Source: Rhodospirillaceae bacterium (GTDB taxonomy: Bacteria > Pseudomonadota > Alphaproteobacteria > Rhodospirillales > Rhodospirillaceae). From it: a DNA stretch of 64,000 nt. The stretch's first letter is position 1; the number at the start of each line of letters is the position of its first letter. The stretch is from contig JAVJSV010000016.1 in the NCBI GenBank assembly GCA_040219235.1, forward strand, positions 496,001 to 560,000. The letters are read 5' to 3'. Of this stretch, positions 1-7,073 are shown one piece after another. Made by a program: the position numbers and the translations under genes. The notes under the pieces were generated by a model that did no database searches, was not told the DNA's origin, and saw only the letters and a list, made by a program, of their open reading frames with translations.

Positions 1-1
1 G

Positions 2-406
2 AAAGCCTTCACCGAAGACCGGTTGCGTAAAGTCCACGACCAGGCAGCCTATGCCTACGCCATAGGAGACGGGCTCAAGGCTTATCAGGCCGTATGGGCA
101 AGTCTCTTCACCGACCACACCCTGGATGCGATCGCCTTTCCAACCACACCAGAGGTCGCGCTGCCTTTAGCGGAAGATGACAATGTCATGCGCAACGGAG
201 AGTCTGTTTTATCTTGGTTTTATTTTAGCAACACCGGTCCCGGCAGCGCCGGACAACGGCCGGGGATCAGCCTGCCGGTCGGGCTGAGTAAACCTGGGCC
301 GGACCAATCTGGATTACCCGTTGGCTTGGAACTGGATGGACTCCCGGGAGAAGACGAACACTTGCTGGGCGTCGCTCAAACCGTCTCTAACATTTTAGAT
401 ATCTAG
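2..406 (+). CDS. Amidase (amidase-signature family), C-terminal part only
   Basis: The frame is open from the first in-frame codon at base 2, so the gene begins before the window and only about 134 C-terminal residues are visible. The stretch FPTTPEVALP, then the glycine-rich GPGSAGQRPGISLPVG and a GLPVGLELDG motif, is typical of the C-terminal end of amidase-signature enzymes (GatA-like, indole-acetamide/aryl amidases), which hydrolyse C-N amide bonds. The Ser-cisSer-Lys catalytic region would lie upstream and cannot be checked, so the substrate is unknown. The next gene, queD, is on the other strand 21 bases downstream. Confidence 0.75.
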   Translation, partial: KAFTEDRLRKVHDQAAYAYAIGDGLKAYQAVWASLFTDHTLDAIAFPTTPEVALPLAEDDNVMRNGESVLSWFYFSNTGPGSAGQRPGISLPVGLSKPGPDQSGLPVGLELDGLPGEDEHLLGVAQTVSNILDI

Positions 407-427
407 CTATTAAAATAGCGAAGATGG

Positions 428-796
428 TTAAGCGGCTGGCCCAGTGTAGAGGCAGCCTTCGCCGCAAGAGCCGCGCCGGATGACAACTTTACTCAAGGCC
501 GGAAACTTTGTGGCCAGCTTATCCCAGACCCACACAGCGATGTTTTCCAGTGTTGGATGGTCGAGCCCTTCAAGGTCATTGAGATAGCCATGATCCAAGT
601 CCGCTTTAAGGACCGCAATGGCCTCATCGACGTCCGCGAAATCCACAATCCAGCCCGTATTTTTGTCTGGGTCTCCCGCCAAATAGACTTCAGCTGAAAA
701 GGAATGCCCATGCAGGCGCGCATAGCGGTGGTCTGGCGAGACATTAGGCGCCAGATGGTGAGCGGCTTCGAATGTAAAACTCTTAAAGATTTCCAT
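428..796 (-). CDS. queD: QueD-like 6-carboxy-5,6,7,8-tetrahydropterin synthase
   Basis: A 122-residue protein of the 6-pyruvoyl-tetrahydropterin synthase fold, the usual QueD length. In the family it converts 7,8-dihydroneopterin triphosphate to 6-carboxytetrahydropterin, the second step towards preQ0 and queuosine. Zinc ligands are visible as His13/His14 in EAAHH and His29/His31 in LHGHSF; the GWIVDFADV and LDHGYLND segments and the C-terminal RGSCGEGC block are all family features. The residue that is normally the catalytic Cys of CxxxHGH is Tyr25 here (codon at 722-724). It is divergent from queC-queE, which supports the pathway assignment, but activity is uncertain. Confidence 0.85.
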   Translation of the reverse strand: MEIFKSFTFEAAHHLAPNVSPDHRYARLHGHSFSAEVYLAGDPDKNTGWIVDFADVDEAIAVLKADLDHGYLNDLEGLDHPTLENIAVWVWDKLATKFPALSKVVIRRGSCGEGCLYTGPAA

Positions 797-974
797 GGAT
801 CGTCTTAATTATTTGTCGGTTGAACGGCGCGGACTATGCCATCAACGCCACAAAAAAGCACGGCCTGATAAACCACTCTTGTTTTGTTCATCGTATTTTC
901 AATTATCATATGAATATCAATTACTTAAAATTCTTTCTTGACCTATTCTCTCGACTGGTCAAAGTGCGCCCATT

Positions 975-1688
975 ATGATCAAGACCGCCTCAACTCCGTC
1001 TGCGTTGGTCCTCTTTTCGGGAGGACAGGATTCCACAGCCTGCCTGGCCTGGGCCTTGGACCGCTACGACACTGTAGAAACCATCGGCTTCGACTATGGC
1101 CAGCGCCACCATATTGAACTGACCTGCCGGACTACGGTCCTCGACCAGCTGCGCACCAAATTCCCAGCCTGGGGCAACCACCTGGGCGCAGATCATACCG
1201 TTGATCTCGGCTATCTCAGCGCCTTGGGAGAAACGGCCATGACCCATGATACGGCGATCGAAATGGGAGACGCCGGGCTGCCCACCACTTTTGTACCGGG
1301 GCGCAATCTGGCGTTTCTGACTGCTGCGGCGGCCCTGGCCTATCGGCGCGGGATCAGCGTCTTGGTGGGCGGTATGTGCGAAACCGACTATTCCGGCTAC
1401 CCGGATTGCCGCAGAGACACCCTGGATGCCATGGAACTGGCGCTCAGCCGTGGCTTGGATCGACCGGTCTCCATCGTAACACCGCTGATGAAACTGGATA
1501 AAGCGGCCACCTGGGGCCTTACAGAGACCCTCGGCGGTGATACCCTCACCGACCTGATCATCGAGCACACGCACACCTGCTATCGCGGCGACCGCACGCA
1601 CCGGCACGCCTGGGGCTATGGCTGTGATGACTGCTTTGCCTGCGACCTCCGATCAGCAGGTTATGCCAAGTACAAGGCCACACCATGA
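975..1688 (+). CDS. queC: 7-cyano-7-deazaguanine (preQ0) synthase QueC
   Basis: A 237-residue QueC that uses ATP and ammonia to convert 7-carboxy-7-deazaguanine to preQ0 in the cytoplasm. The N-terminal [10 protein letters not shown] is the PP-loop ATP-pyrophosphatase motif (about residues 15-24), followed by [13 protein letters not shown]-terminal zinc knuckle is present as Cys residues in HTCYRGD and CDDCFAC (about 198-225). The family normally runs about 220-240 residues, so the gene is complete. queE starts 10 bases after the stop, so the two are probably cotranscribed. No preQ1 riboswitch is evident in the 178-base gap upstream. Confidence 0.95.
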   Translation: MIKTASTPSALVLFSGGQDSTACLAWALDRYDTVETIGFDYGQRHHIELTCRTTVLDQLRTKFPAWGNHLGADHTVDLGYLSALGETAMTHDTAIEMGDAGLPTTFVPGRNLAFLTAAAALAYRRGISVLVGGMCETDYSGYPDCRRDTLDAMELALSRGLDRPVSIVTPLMKLDKAATWGLTETLGGDTLTDLIIEHTHTCYRGDRTHRHAWGYGCDDCFACDLRSAGYAKYKATP

Positions 1689-1698
1689 CCTACGCACC

Positions 1699-2334
1699 AT
1701 GACATACGCCGTTAAAGAGATTCATTACACCCTGCAGGGCGAAGGCGCTCATACCGGACGTGCGGCTGTATTTTGCCGCTTCACGGGCTGCAACTTATGG
1801 TCTGGCCGGGAAGAAGATCGCGCCACGGCCCAATGCCAGTTCTGCGATACAGATTTCGTCGGTACCGATGGCGCAGGCGGCGGGTCGTTTAAACAAGCAG
1901 ATGCCCTTGCCAATAAAATAGCTGGCTATTGGCCTAACACTCAAAACGGCACACGCTATGTGGTGTTCACCGGCGGCGAACCTCTGCTGCAGCTCGACGC
2001 CCCGCTGATTACAGCCCTGCACGCCCGGAACTTCGAGATCGCCATTGAAACCAACGGCACCCTGCCAGCGCCCGAAGGCATTGATTGGATTTGTGTCAGC
2101 CCGAAAGCCGGGACAGCGCAGGTTCAACGCAGCGGCAACGAACTCAAAATCGTCCACCCGCAAGAGGGGCTCGACCCCCGGGACTTAGAAAGCCAGGATT
2201 TCCAGCATCGCTTTGTGCAGCCCATGGATGGCCCCACCTATCAGGAAAGCCTGAGCGCCTGCATTGCCTTTTGCCGGACCAATCCCGCCTGGCGGCTGAG
2301 CCTGCAAACCCACAAAGTGCTGGGGATTCCTTAA
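1699..2334 (+). CDS. queE: 7-carboxy-7-deazaguanine synthase QueE (radical SAM)
   Basis: A radical-SAM enzyme that rearranges 6-carboxytetrahydropterin to 7-carboxy-7-deazaguanine. I chose the ATG at 1699, giving 211 residues starting MTYAVKEIHY, because that matches the family N-terminus (YTLQGEG follows) and lies just after queC; an in-frame upstream ATG at 1618 would sit inside queC. The cluster cysteines are spaced CX14CX2C (C of TGCNLW, then CQFCDTDF), the spacing described for Burkholderia-type QueE rather than the classic CX3CX2C. The SAM-binding TGGEPLLQ and the AIETNGT segment are clear. With queD and queC it covers three preQ0 steps; no folE or queF is in the window. Confidence 0.93.
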   Translation: MTYAVKEIHYTLQGEGAHTGRAAVFCRFTGCNLWSGREEDRATAQCQFCDTDFVGTDGAGGGSFKQADALANKIAGYWPNTQNGTRYVVFTGGEPLLQLDAPLITALHARNFEIAIETNGTLPAPEGIDWICVSPKAGTAQVQRSGNELKIVHPQEGLDPRDLESQDFQHRFVQPMDGPTYQESLSACIAFCRTNPAWRLSLQTHKVLGIP

Positions 2335-2345
2335 CCGAAAAACGC

Positions 2346-3209
2346 TTACCACAAATCCTTAAATGGATAAGGCTTGGCATAGTCTTTCAGGTGCTCGGGC
2401 AACGCCGGATTGTGCGCTGGCGTGTAGGAAAACGGGGACGGTTCCGATGAAAACGTATTTTTCAGCGCGCCGCCGTAAATGCGGATGAACAGGTTATAAC
2501 CAATCTCACTGCCCGCCGGGCCATGCATTTCGTTCTCGCGCCACCACGCATACCCGCCCGGACCCATTTTCCCCACGTCGCCGAACACGTACTCGCCAGA
2601 CAGCACAAAGACTTCCTCAATCATCGGATGGCCAAACTTGCCCTTCATAATCGGCGGCGGCGCATGATGCGGCAGTGCCGCGTAAAGGAACGTCTGTTCC
2701 TGGGTATCCGCGTCCACCCGCAGCTTTTTGGTAAAAATGGTGGGCGACAACGGCTTACCGGTCACCGAGCCCGCCGCGCCCGTCTGCCAGTCCATGTCAT
2801 ACACATTCAACTTACGGATCAACTTGTCTTCGCGGAAATGCCCGTCTGCTGCCGCACCCAAAATAGGGTGGTGAAAGCCCCCAAACAACGCCAACAAAAC
2901 ACATCCATGCGCTGAGGCAGTTGTATCGCGCACATAGCCCGACGGCCAATAACCATAGGTGTCTTTTCCGTAAATCTCGCCGTTGACTTCCAACGCGCCC
3001 TCGAGCAAGAAAATTTCAACATCGCAGCGAAAATGCACCGGCCCTGGCCGCGAAAAACCCGGCTCTATTTTCAGAATGGCCGTGAAGGCACCGGTCTCTT
3101 TGTCATGGCTAAGCGCTTTGCTTTGTAAAGGAATTTCCGGATTTCCAGGCACGCCATCCGCCCACGGAATGTCCTGGGCCTGAACAAAACAGGTATGCGG
3201 TCGTGCCAT
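2346..3209 (-). CDS. Bicupin protein, DUF4437/ChrR-like (paralogue 1)
   Basis: A 287-residue protein with two cupin domains, no signal peptide and the start MARPHTCFVQAQDIPW shared with two neighbours. The C-terminal cupin (about 195-245) keeps the metal-ligand pattern GHPMIEE followed by a HGP motif. The N-terminal cupin aligns with its paralogues, but the HEEF ligand motif reads DVEIF, so the first metal site is probably lost. The function is unknown; cupins of this type can be metal-dependent dioxygenases, isomerases or ligand sensors. It is the last gene of a minus-strand run of three (3627-4487, 3228-3605, 2346-3209) with gaps of about 20 bases, so it is probably cotranscribed. Confidence 0.75.
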   Translation of the reverse strand: MARPHTCFVQAQDIPWADGVPGNPEIPLQSKALSHDKETGAFTAILKIEPGFSRPGPVHFRCDVEIFLLEGALEVNGEIYGKDTYGYWPSGYVRDTTASAHGCVLLALFGGFHHPILGAAADGHFREDKLIRKLNVYDMDWQTGAAGSVTGKPLSPTIFTKKLRVDADTQEQTFLYAALPHHAPPPIMKGKFGHPMIEEVFVLSGEYVFGDVGKMGPGGYAWWRENEMHGPAGSEIGYNLFIRIYGGALKNTFSSEPSPFSYTPAHNPALPEHLKDYAKPYPFKDLW

Positions 3210-3227
3210 GTGTTTCCCCTTTGCCTC

Positions 3228-3605
3228 TTAGTCCTCAACCGGCCGGAACTCAGCCATGTCACTCCACACCCGCATATCGACAATTTTGTCATGGGCGATC
3301 TCAAAGCGATCAATGTAACGCACGCCTTCGTACGTGGTGTCGTCATTCCACGTGCCCGCCATCGAACCGATGGCATAGACCACCGTGCAATCGTCGCCCG
3401 GCATGGCCTCGTAGGTATCCGTTGTTTTGCGCGCGCTTTTGTGGCGTCCCTTGGAAAAGGCGGCAAAGTCCGCCGGTGTGGTAAACACATGACCGCCGCT
3501 GACGGTCATACGGAATCCAGGACCGAGCAACGTGTTGACCGCGTCCATATCGCGCCGCCCCAAAGCCTCCAGGAATGTTTTAACGGTCTCTACAGCGTCG
3601 GACAC
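3228..3605 (-). CDS. SnoaL-like / NTF2-fold protein
   Basis: A 125-residue cytoplasmic protein with the NTF2-like layout: an N-terminal helix (VKTFLEALGRRDMDAVNTLL), then the strand/turn pattern FAAFSKG, and a late Y-x-x-RF-x-I-x-x-x-KI-x-x-x-RVW block (GVRYIDRFEIAHDKIVDM). This is the typical SnoaL/limonene-epoxide-hydrolase-like fold, with many roles from polyketide cyclase to ligand binding. It lies between two bicupin genes on the same strand with short gaps (18 and 21 bases), so it probably acts in the same pathway. No specific catalytic residues can be assigned with confidence. Confidence 0.75.
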   Translation of the reverse strand: MSDAVETVKTFLEALGRRDMDAVNTLLGPGFRMTVSGGHVFTTPADFAAFSKGRHKSARKTTDTYEAMPGDDCTVVYAIGSMAGTWNDDTTYEGVRYIDRFEIAHDKIVDMRVWSDMAEFRPVED

Positions 3606-3626
3606 GCCTTTCTCCTCATTCTTATC

Positions 3627-4487
3627 TCAGTAAAGCGTACGCCGAACCGGGGCCTTGGCGTAAGGCTTTAATGCATCGGGCACGACAGGCTTATAGGGCG
3701 CATCGTAATCAATCGCGAGGCCCTCCTCGCCAAAGGCGTTGGCCAATTTACCGCCGACCGTGCGAATAAACATCATAAAACCGGTGTGCGATCCGTAGGG
3801 CCCATGAAAGTTATTGGGCTCCCACCAGGCATAAGAGCCCGGGCACATCACGCCCACATCGTTGATGGCGTACTCCCCGGACAACACAAACATCTCCTGC
3901 ACGGTCGGATGGGTCCACTGTTTTTCCATGTATCGGAATGGCAGCGCCGCATACAAAATACTGATTTCGCCCGTATAGGGGTCTTCGCGCAACGGCCGCA
4001 CGCCGGTGCCCATGAGATAACGGGTGTACGGATTTTCCGTCCAACCTTCCAAGCCATCGGGGGCCACGTCGATCTGCTCGACCAGCAGCTTGTGATCGAA
4101 CATCGCGCCCGGTGCGGCGGCCTCAACCTCCATCGGCGCTGCTGACACCATGGTCAGCACAACAGCCCCACGCGGCGCAGAAAAGGACTCACGCACATAC
4201 CCTGCCGGAAGATTGGCATAGGCATAGGGTCCGTAATCTTTGCCGTTGAGATGCAGGGTGCCTTCCAGCACCAGAAATTCTTCATGGCAGGACAGATAGC
4301 GCGCGCCACTTTGCTGCCAGCCTGCGGGATAACGCACAATGGTTGAACTGCCCCCAGTCTCGGGATCAACGCTCAAAACTTTAATGTCGAGGCTTTGGCG
4401 CTCCCCCGCTGCCCCCGCACCCGGGAAGCCCTGCCGCCAGGGCTGATCTTGCGCCTGGATAAACATGCAATGTGGTCGTGGCACCAA
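3627..4487 (-). CDS. Bicupin protein, DUF4437/ChrR-like (paralogue 2)
   Basis: A 286-residue double-cupin protein closely related to its neighbours at 2346-3209 and 4667-5512. The N-terminal cupin has CHEEFLVLEG and LPAGYVRE; the C-terminal cupin has THPTVQEMFVLSGEY, CPGSYAWW and NFHGPYG. Both metal-ligand sets (H-x-E and later H) look intact, unlike paralogue 1. It starts a minus-strand cluster with the SnoaL-like gene and paralogue 1, and is divergent from paralogue 3 across a 179-base gap that contains a 12-bp tandem repeat. The substrate is not known. The initial MVPRPHCMFIQAQDQPW shows that the ATG at 4487 is right, since all three paralogues share this beginning. Confidence 0.75.
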   Translation of the reverse strand: MVPRPHCMFIQAQDQPWRQGFPGAGAAGERQSLDIKVLSVDPETGGSSTIVRYPAGWQQSGARYLSCHEEFLVLEGTLHLNGKDYGPYAYANLPAGYVRESFSAPRGAVVLTMVSAAPMEVEAAAPGAMFDHKLLVEQIDVAPDGLEGWTENPYTRYLMGTGVRPLREDPYTGEISILYAALPFRYMEKQWTHPTVQEMFVLSGEYAINDVGVMCPGSYAWWEPNNFHGPYGSHTGFMMFIRTVGGKLANAFGEEGLAIDYDAPYKPVVPDALKPYAKAPVRRTLY

Positions 4488-4563
4488 AGTCTCTCCTGAA
4501 TAATAGCCTGAAGTTTAGCCAGCAACGTTAACGAAGAACACCCCAACCAATTCACGCCCTCTG

Positions 4564-4599
4564 ACATTACCCCTCACATTACCCCTCACATTGCCCCTG
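4564..4599. repeat. 12-bp tandem repeat, three copies
   Basis: The unit ACATTACCCCTC occurs twice exactly (4564-4575, 4576-4587) and once with mismatches (4588-4599). It lies in the 179-base gap between the two divergent bicupin genes, about 70-100 bases from each start, where a shared regulator could bind. It may also be a simple slippage repeat. Confidence 0.7.
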
Positions 4600-4666
4600 G
4601 CGTTGCACCTCGCACTCTGGTCGGTCATGATCAGGCCACAAAAAGCACTCAAGGGGGACTTCCATT

Positions 4667-5512
4667 ATGGCGCGGCCACATATTCTTTTCATTCAGGCGC
4701 AGGATATTCATTGGCAAAAAGGGCTCTATGCGCCCGGGCGCGATGACGTGGATATGAAAATCCTGTCCATTGATGACGCCGGCACCGACTCAACCACTGT
4801 CATCCGCTACCCCGCAGGCTGGTCGCGCACCGAGCCGGAGTTCGTCACCGCCCATGAAGAATTCCTGGTGCTGGAAGGCGCCATCACCATCAACGGCCAG
4901 ACCTACACCACCCATCAGTATGGCTTTCTGCCCGCAGGCTATACGCGCCAACAGGCATCATCCGAGCTTGGCGCGGTGTTGCTCACCACCTTCGCTGATC
5001 GGCCCGAAGTGAAACCCGGCGCAGGCCCGGACTATGACGAGAAACTGCTGATTCCGTTTGTCGATCCGCTCACCATGGACTGGGACGAAGGACTGACCGA
5101 TCCCAAGTTCGCCAGCGGCACCGCCATCAAGCCGCTGCGCAATGACCCCTATACCCAGGAAAGCTCGTTCCTGTATTGCACCCGCCCCCATCGTGTGCCG
5201 GCGGGCATGATGAAGCCGCAATGGACTCATCCGATGATTGAAGAAATTTACGCCATCGATGGCGAATACGTATGGGGCGATTGCGGTCGCATGGGGCCGG
5301 GCGGTTACGCCTGGTGGATCGACGGCGTGTATCACGGCCCGGCCGGCTCAGAAGTCGGCTATCACCTGTGGGTGCGCACGGTGAATGGTCCATTGGCCAA
5401 CGACATCGGCGAGGAGAAAAAACCCTTCACCTGGGAGCCCCCGTTTAATCCGTCCCTGCCCGATGATCTGAAAAAAATCGCCAAGCCCTATGTGCGGCCA
5501 CCGAATTATTGA
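4667..5512 (+). CDS. Bicupin protein, DUF4437/ChrR-like (paralogue 3)
   Basis: A 281-residue double cupin, third member of the local family. The N-terminal cupin carries AHEEFLVLEGAITING and LPAGYTRQ; the C-terminal cupin carries THPMIEEIYAIDGEY, MGPGGYAWW and a YHGPAGS block, so both metal sites look complete. A GGGGGA ribosome-binding site is about 8 bases before the ATG. It is transcribed away from the other two paralogues. No function is known to me; the conserved fold and duplicated local copies suggest three related substrates or a hetero-oligomer. The nearby queuosine genes are probably unrelated. Confidence 0.75.
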   Translation: MARPHILFIQAQDIHWQKGLYAPGRDDVDMKILSIDDAGTDSTTVIRYPAGWSRTEPEFVTAHEEFLVLEGAITINGQTYTTHQYGFLPAGYTRQQASSELGAVLLTTFADRPEVKPGAGPDYDEKLLIPFVDPLTMDWDEGLTDPKFASGTAIKPLRNDPYTQESSFLYCTRPHRVPAGMMKPQWTHPMIEEIYAIDGEYVWGDCGRMGPGGYAWWIDGVYHGPAGSEVGYHLWVRTVNGPLANDIGEEKKPFTWEPPFNPSLPDDLKKIAKPYVRPPNY

Positions 5513-5570
5513 GGCTGTATAGGCGGCCTGCCGTTGCCAACCGCCAAAGACTCAAAGCAACGTTTTAATT

Positions 5571-5846
5571 TTATGTTTCATTAAAATGTCCAACAATCGT
5601 CCAAATCCCGATGATGATAAATCCAGCACCGGCAATCAGCTTGATCGGCACGGTCGTCATCAGTCGCTCCGCATAGGTTCCCGCCAGTACGGCGAGTCCC
5701 GTTGAGCAGATCAACGCTAAAGACGCGGCAGCGAACACAGCCCAGGGTCCAAGTTTTTTATCGGCTGCAAAGAGCACAGTTGCAAGCTGGGTTTTATCGC
5801 CGAGTTCAGCAAGAAAAACCGTGAAGAATACCGCAATCATATCCAT
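5571..5846 (-). CDS. UPF0016/GDT1-family transporter, half-size
   Basis: A 91-residue inner-membrane protein with about three transmembrane helices and one copy of the family signature ELGDKT (residues 14-19). GDT1/TMEM165 and bacterial MneA/MntX proteins export Mn2+ (or Ca2+) and carry two such motifs in about 190-230 residues. Single-motif proteins of about 90 residues are thought to dimerise to make a full carrier. It faces a DmeF-type metal exporter across a 107-base gap, fitting a small metal-homeostasis locus. No yybP-ykoY manganese riboswitch is recognisable upstream. Confidence 0.85.
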   Translation of the reverse strand: MDMIAVFFTVFLAELGDKTQLATVLFAADKKLGPWAVFAAASLALICSTGLAVLAGTYAERLMTTVPIKLIAGAGFIIIGIWTIVGHFNET

Positions 5847-5953
5847 GATGTGATGACCCGCCTTTTATTCTCATTTCAACTTGGTAATCCAGAGCGACCT
5901 TTAAATGGCACGCGCTTTGTAATAAGTCAGCCAGTGAAATGATCAAACGGTAA

Positions 5954-6946
5954 ATGACGGACGAGCTCATGCACACCACAGACCTCAGCAAATGGCAGCA
6001 CGATCACACCTTCGGCCAGGATGAAGTCAAAGCCGGGGAACGGGCGACAATTCTCGTCATTCTCATAACCAGCATCATGATGGTTGCCGAAATCGTGACC
6101 GGAACCCTGTTCGGTTCAATGGCATTGCTGGCGGATGGCCTGCATATGGCCTCTCATACGGTGGCTCTGGGCATTTCCGTATTCGCTTATATCTATGCCC
6201 GGAAATTTTCGTCAGACCGGCGCTACAGTTTCGGCACCGGTAAAGTGAATGCCTTGGCCGGGTTTAGCAGTGCGATTTTGTTATTAGGATTTGCCTTAAC
6301 CATGGCCGTGGAAAGCATCGACCGTTTTCTGAATCCGGTTGAGATTGCCTTTAACCAAGCCTTGTTTGTGGCAGGCATCGGCTTGGTTGTAAATGTGGCC
6401 AGCGCCTGGATTCTTGCTTCTTCCGGCACTCATTCTCACGATCATGGTCACGCGCATGATCACGAACACGCGCCAGAGAATGACCTCGCACACGAGCACA
6501 CCCATCACGCTGGGGAAGAAGATCACAATCTCAAGTCAGCGTATTTTCATGTCGTGGCTGATGCCCTTACCTCTATTTTGGCAATTGTCGCCCTCATGGC
6601 CGGCAAATGGTACGGCTTGAATTGGATGGACCCCGCAATGGGAATCGTCGGCGCACTGCTTGTTTCTCAGTGGTCCATCGGATTGATACGGAACTCAAGC
6701 CGCACACTGTTGGACTGGCAGGCTTCAGACTCAACACTTGCCCACTTACATGACGCCATAGAAAACGACAGCGATGACAAGGTCGCCGACGTTCACATGT
6801 GGAGCATTGCTCCCGGCAAATATGCGGCCGAGATCGTTGTTGTCAGCCATGAAACCCATGAGCCCGATTACTATCGCGCGCGTATTCCAAAAAGCCTGAA
6901 CATCGCGCACGCGATCATCGAAATCCGGAAATGCCACGCCTCATAA
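5954..6946 (+). CDS. dmeF: Cation diffusion facilitator, DmeF-type Co/Ni (divalent metal) exporter
   Basis: A 330-residue inner-membrane CDF transporter. The N-terminal WQHDHTF motif is characteristic of the DmeF subgroup; DGLHMASHTVAL in TM2 and ADALTSILAIVAL in TM5 carry the paired Asp/His residues that form the transport site. A His-rich cytosolic loop lies at about residues 157-190 (HSHDHGHAHDHEH and AHEHTHH). In DmeF the metal is Co2+ or Ni2+, driven by protons, but zinc or cadmium cannot be excluded. The start at 5954 (MTDELMHTTDLSKW) fits; a second Met six codons on is possible. No DmeR/RcnR-type repressor gene adjoins it. Confidence 0.88.
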   Translation: MTDELMHTTDLSKWQHDHTFGQDEVKAGERATILVILITSIMMVAEIVTGTLFGSMALLADGLHMASHTVALGISVFAYIYARKFSSDRRYSFGTGKVNALAGFSSAILLLGFALTMAVESIDRFLNPVEIAFNQALFVAGIGLVVNVASAWILASSGTHSHDHGHAHDHEHAPENDLAHEHTHHAGEEDHNLKSAYFHVVADALTSILAIVALMAGKWYGLNWMDPAMGIVGALLVSQWSIGLIRNSSRTLLDWQASDSTLAHLHDAIENDSDDKVADVHMWSIAPGKYAAEIVVVSHETHEPDYYRARIPKSLNIAHAIIEIRKCHAS

Positions 6947-6980
6947 CGTTGATCTAGGTTATGAGGCGCAACATAACCAC

Positions 6981-7016
6981 GCAAAAAGTAGTTTGGTTTC
7001 TGCGGTCAAACTACTT
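6981..7016 (-). terminator. Rho-independent terminator of the subtilase gene
   Basis: A perfect 10-bp stem (AAGTAGTTTG at 6986-6995 with CAAACTACTT at 7007-7016) and an 11-base loop. On the minus strand the stem is followed by TTTTT, which makes it a good terminator for the protease gene ending at 7074. On the plus strand it could also stop dmeF readthrough, though without a T-tract. Confidence 0.75.
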
Positions 7017-7073
7017 AGTCCTTGCAGAGTGCTCTAAACCACTTCCGGTAAGGCGCGATTGATGGATAGCGGC

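Noticed and set aside
797-974. preQ1 riboswitch upstream of queC
   Set aside because: No class I or II preQ1 consensus or pseudoknot was recognisable in the 178-base gap.
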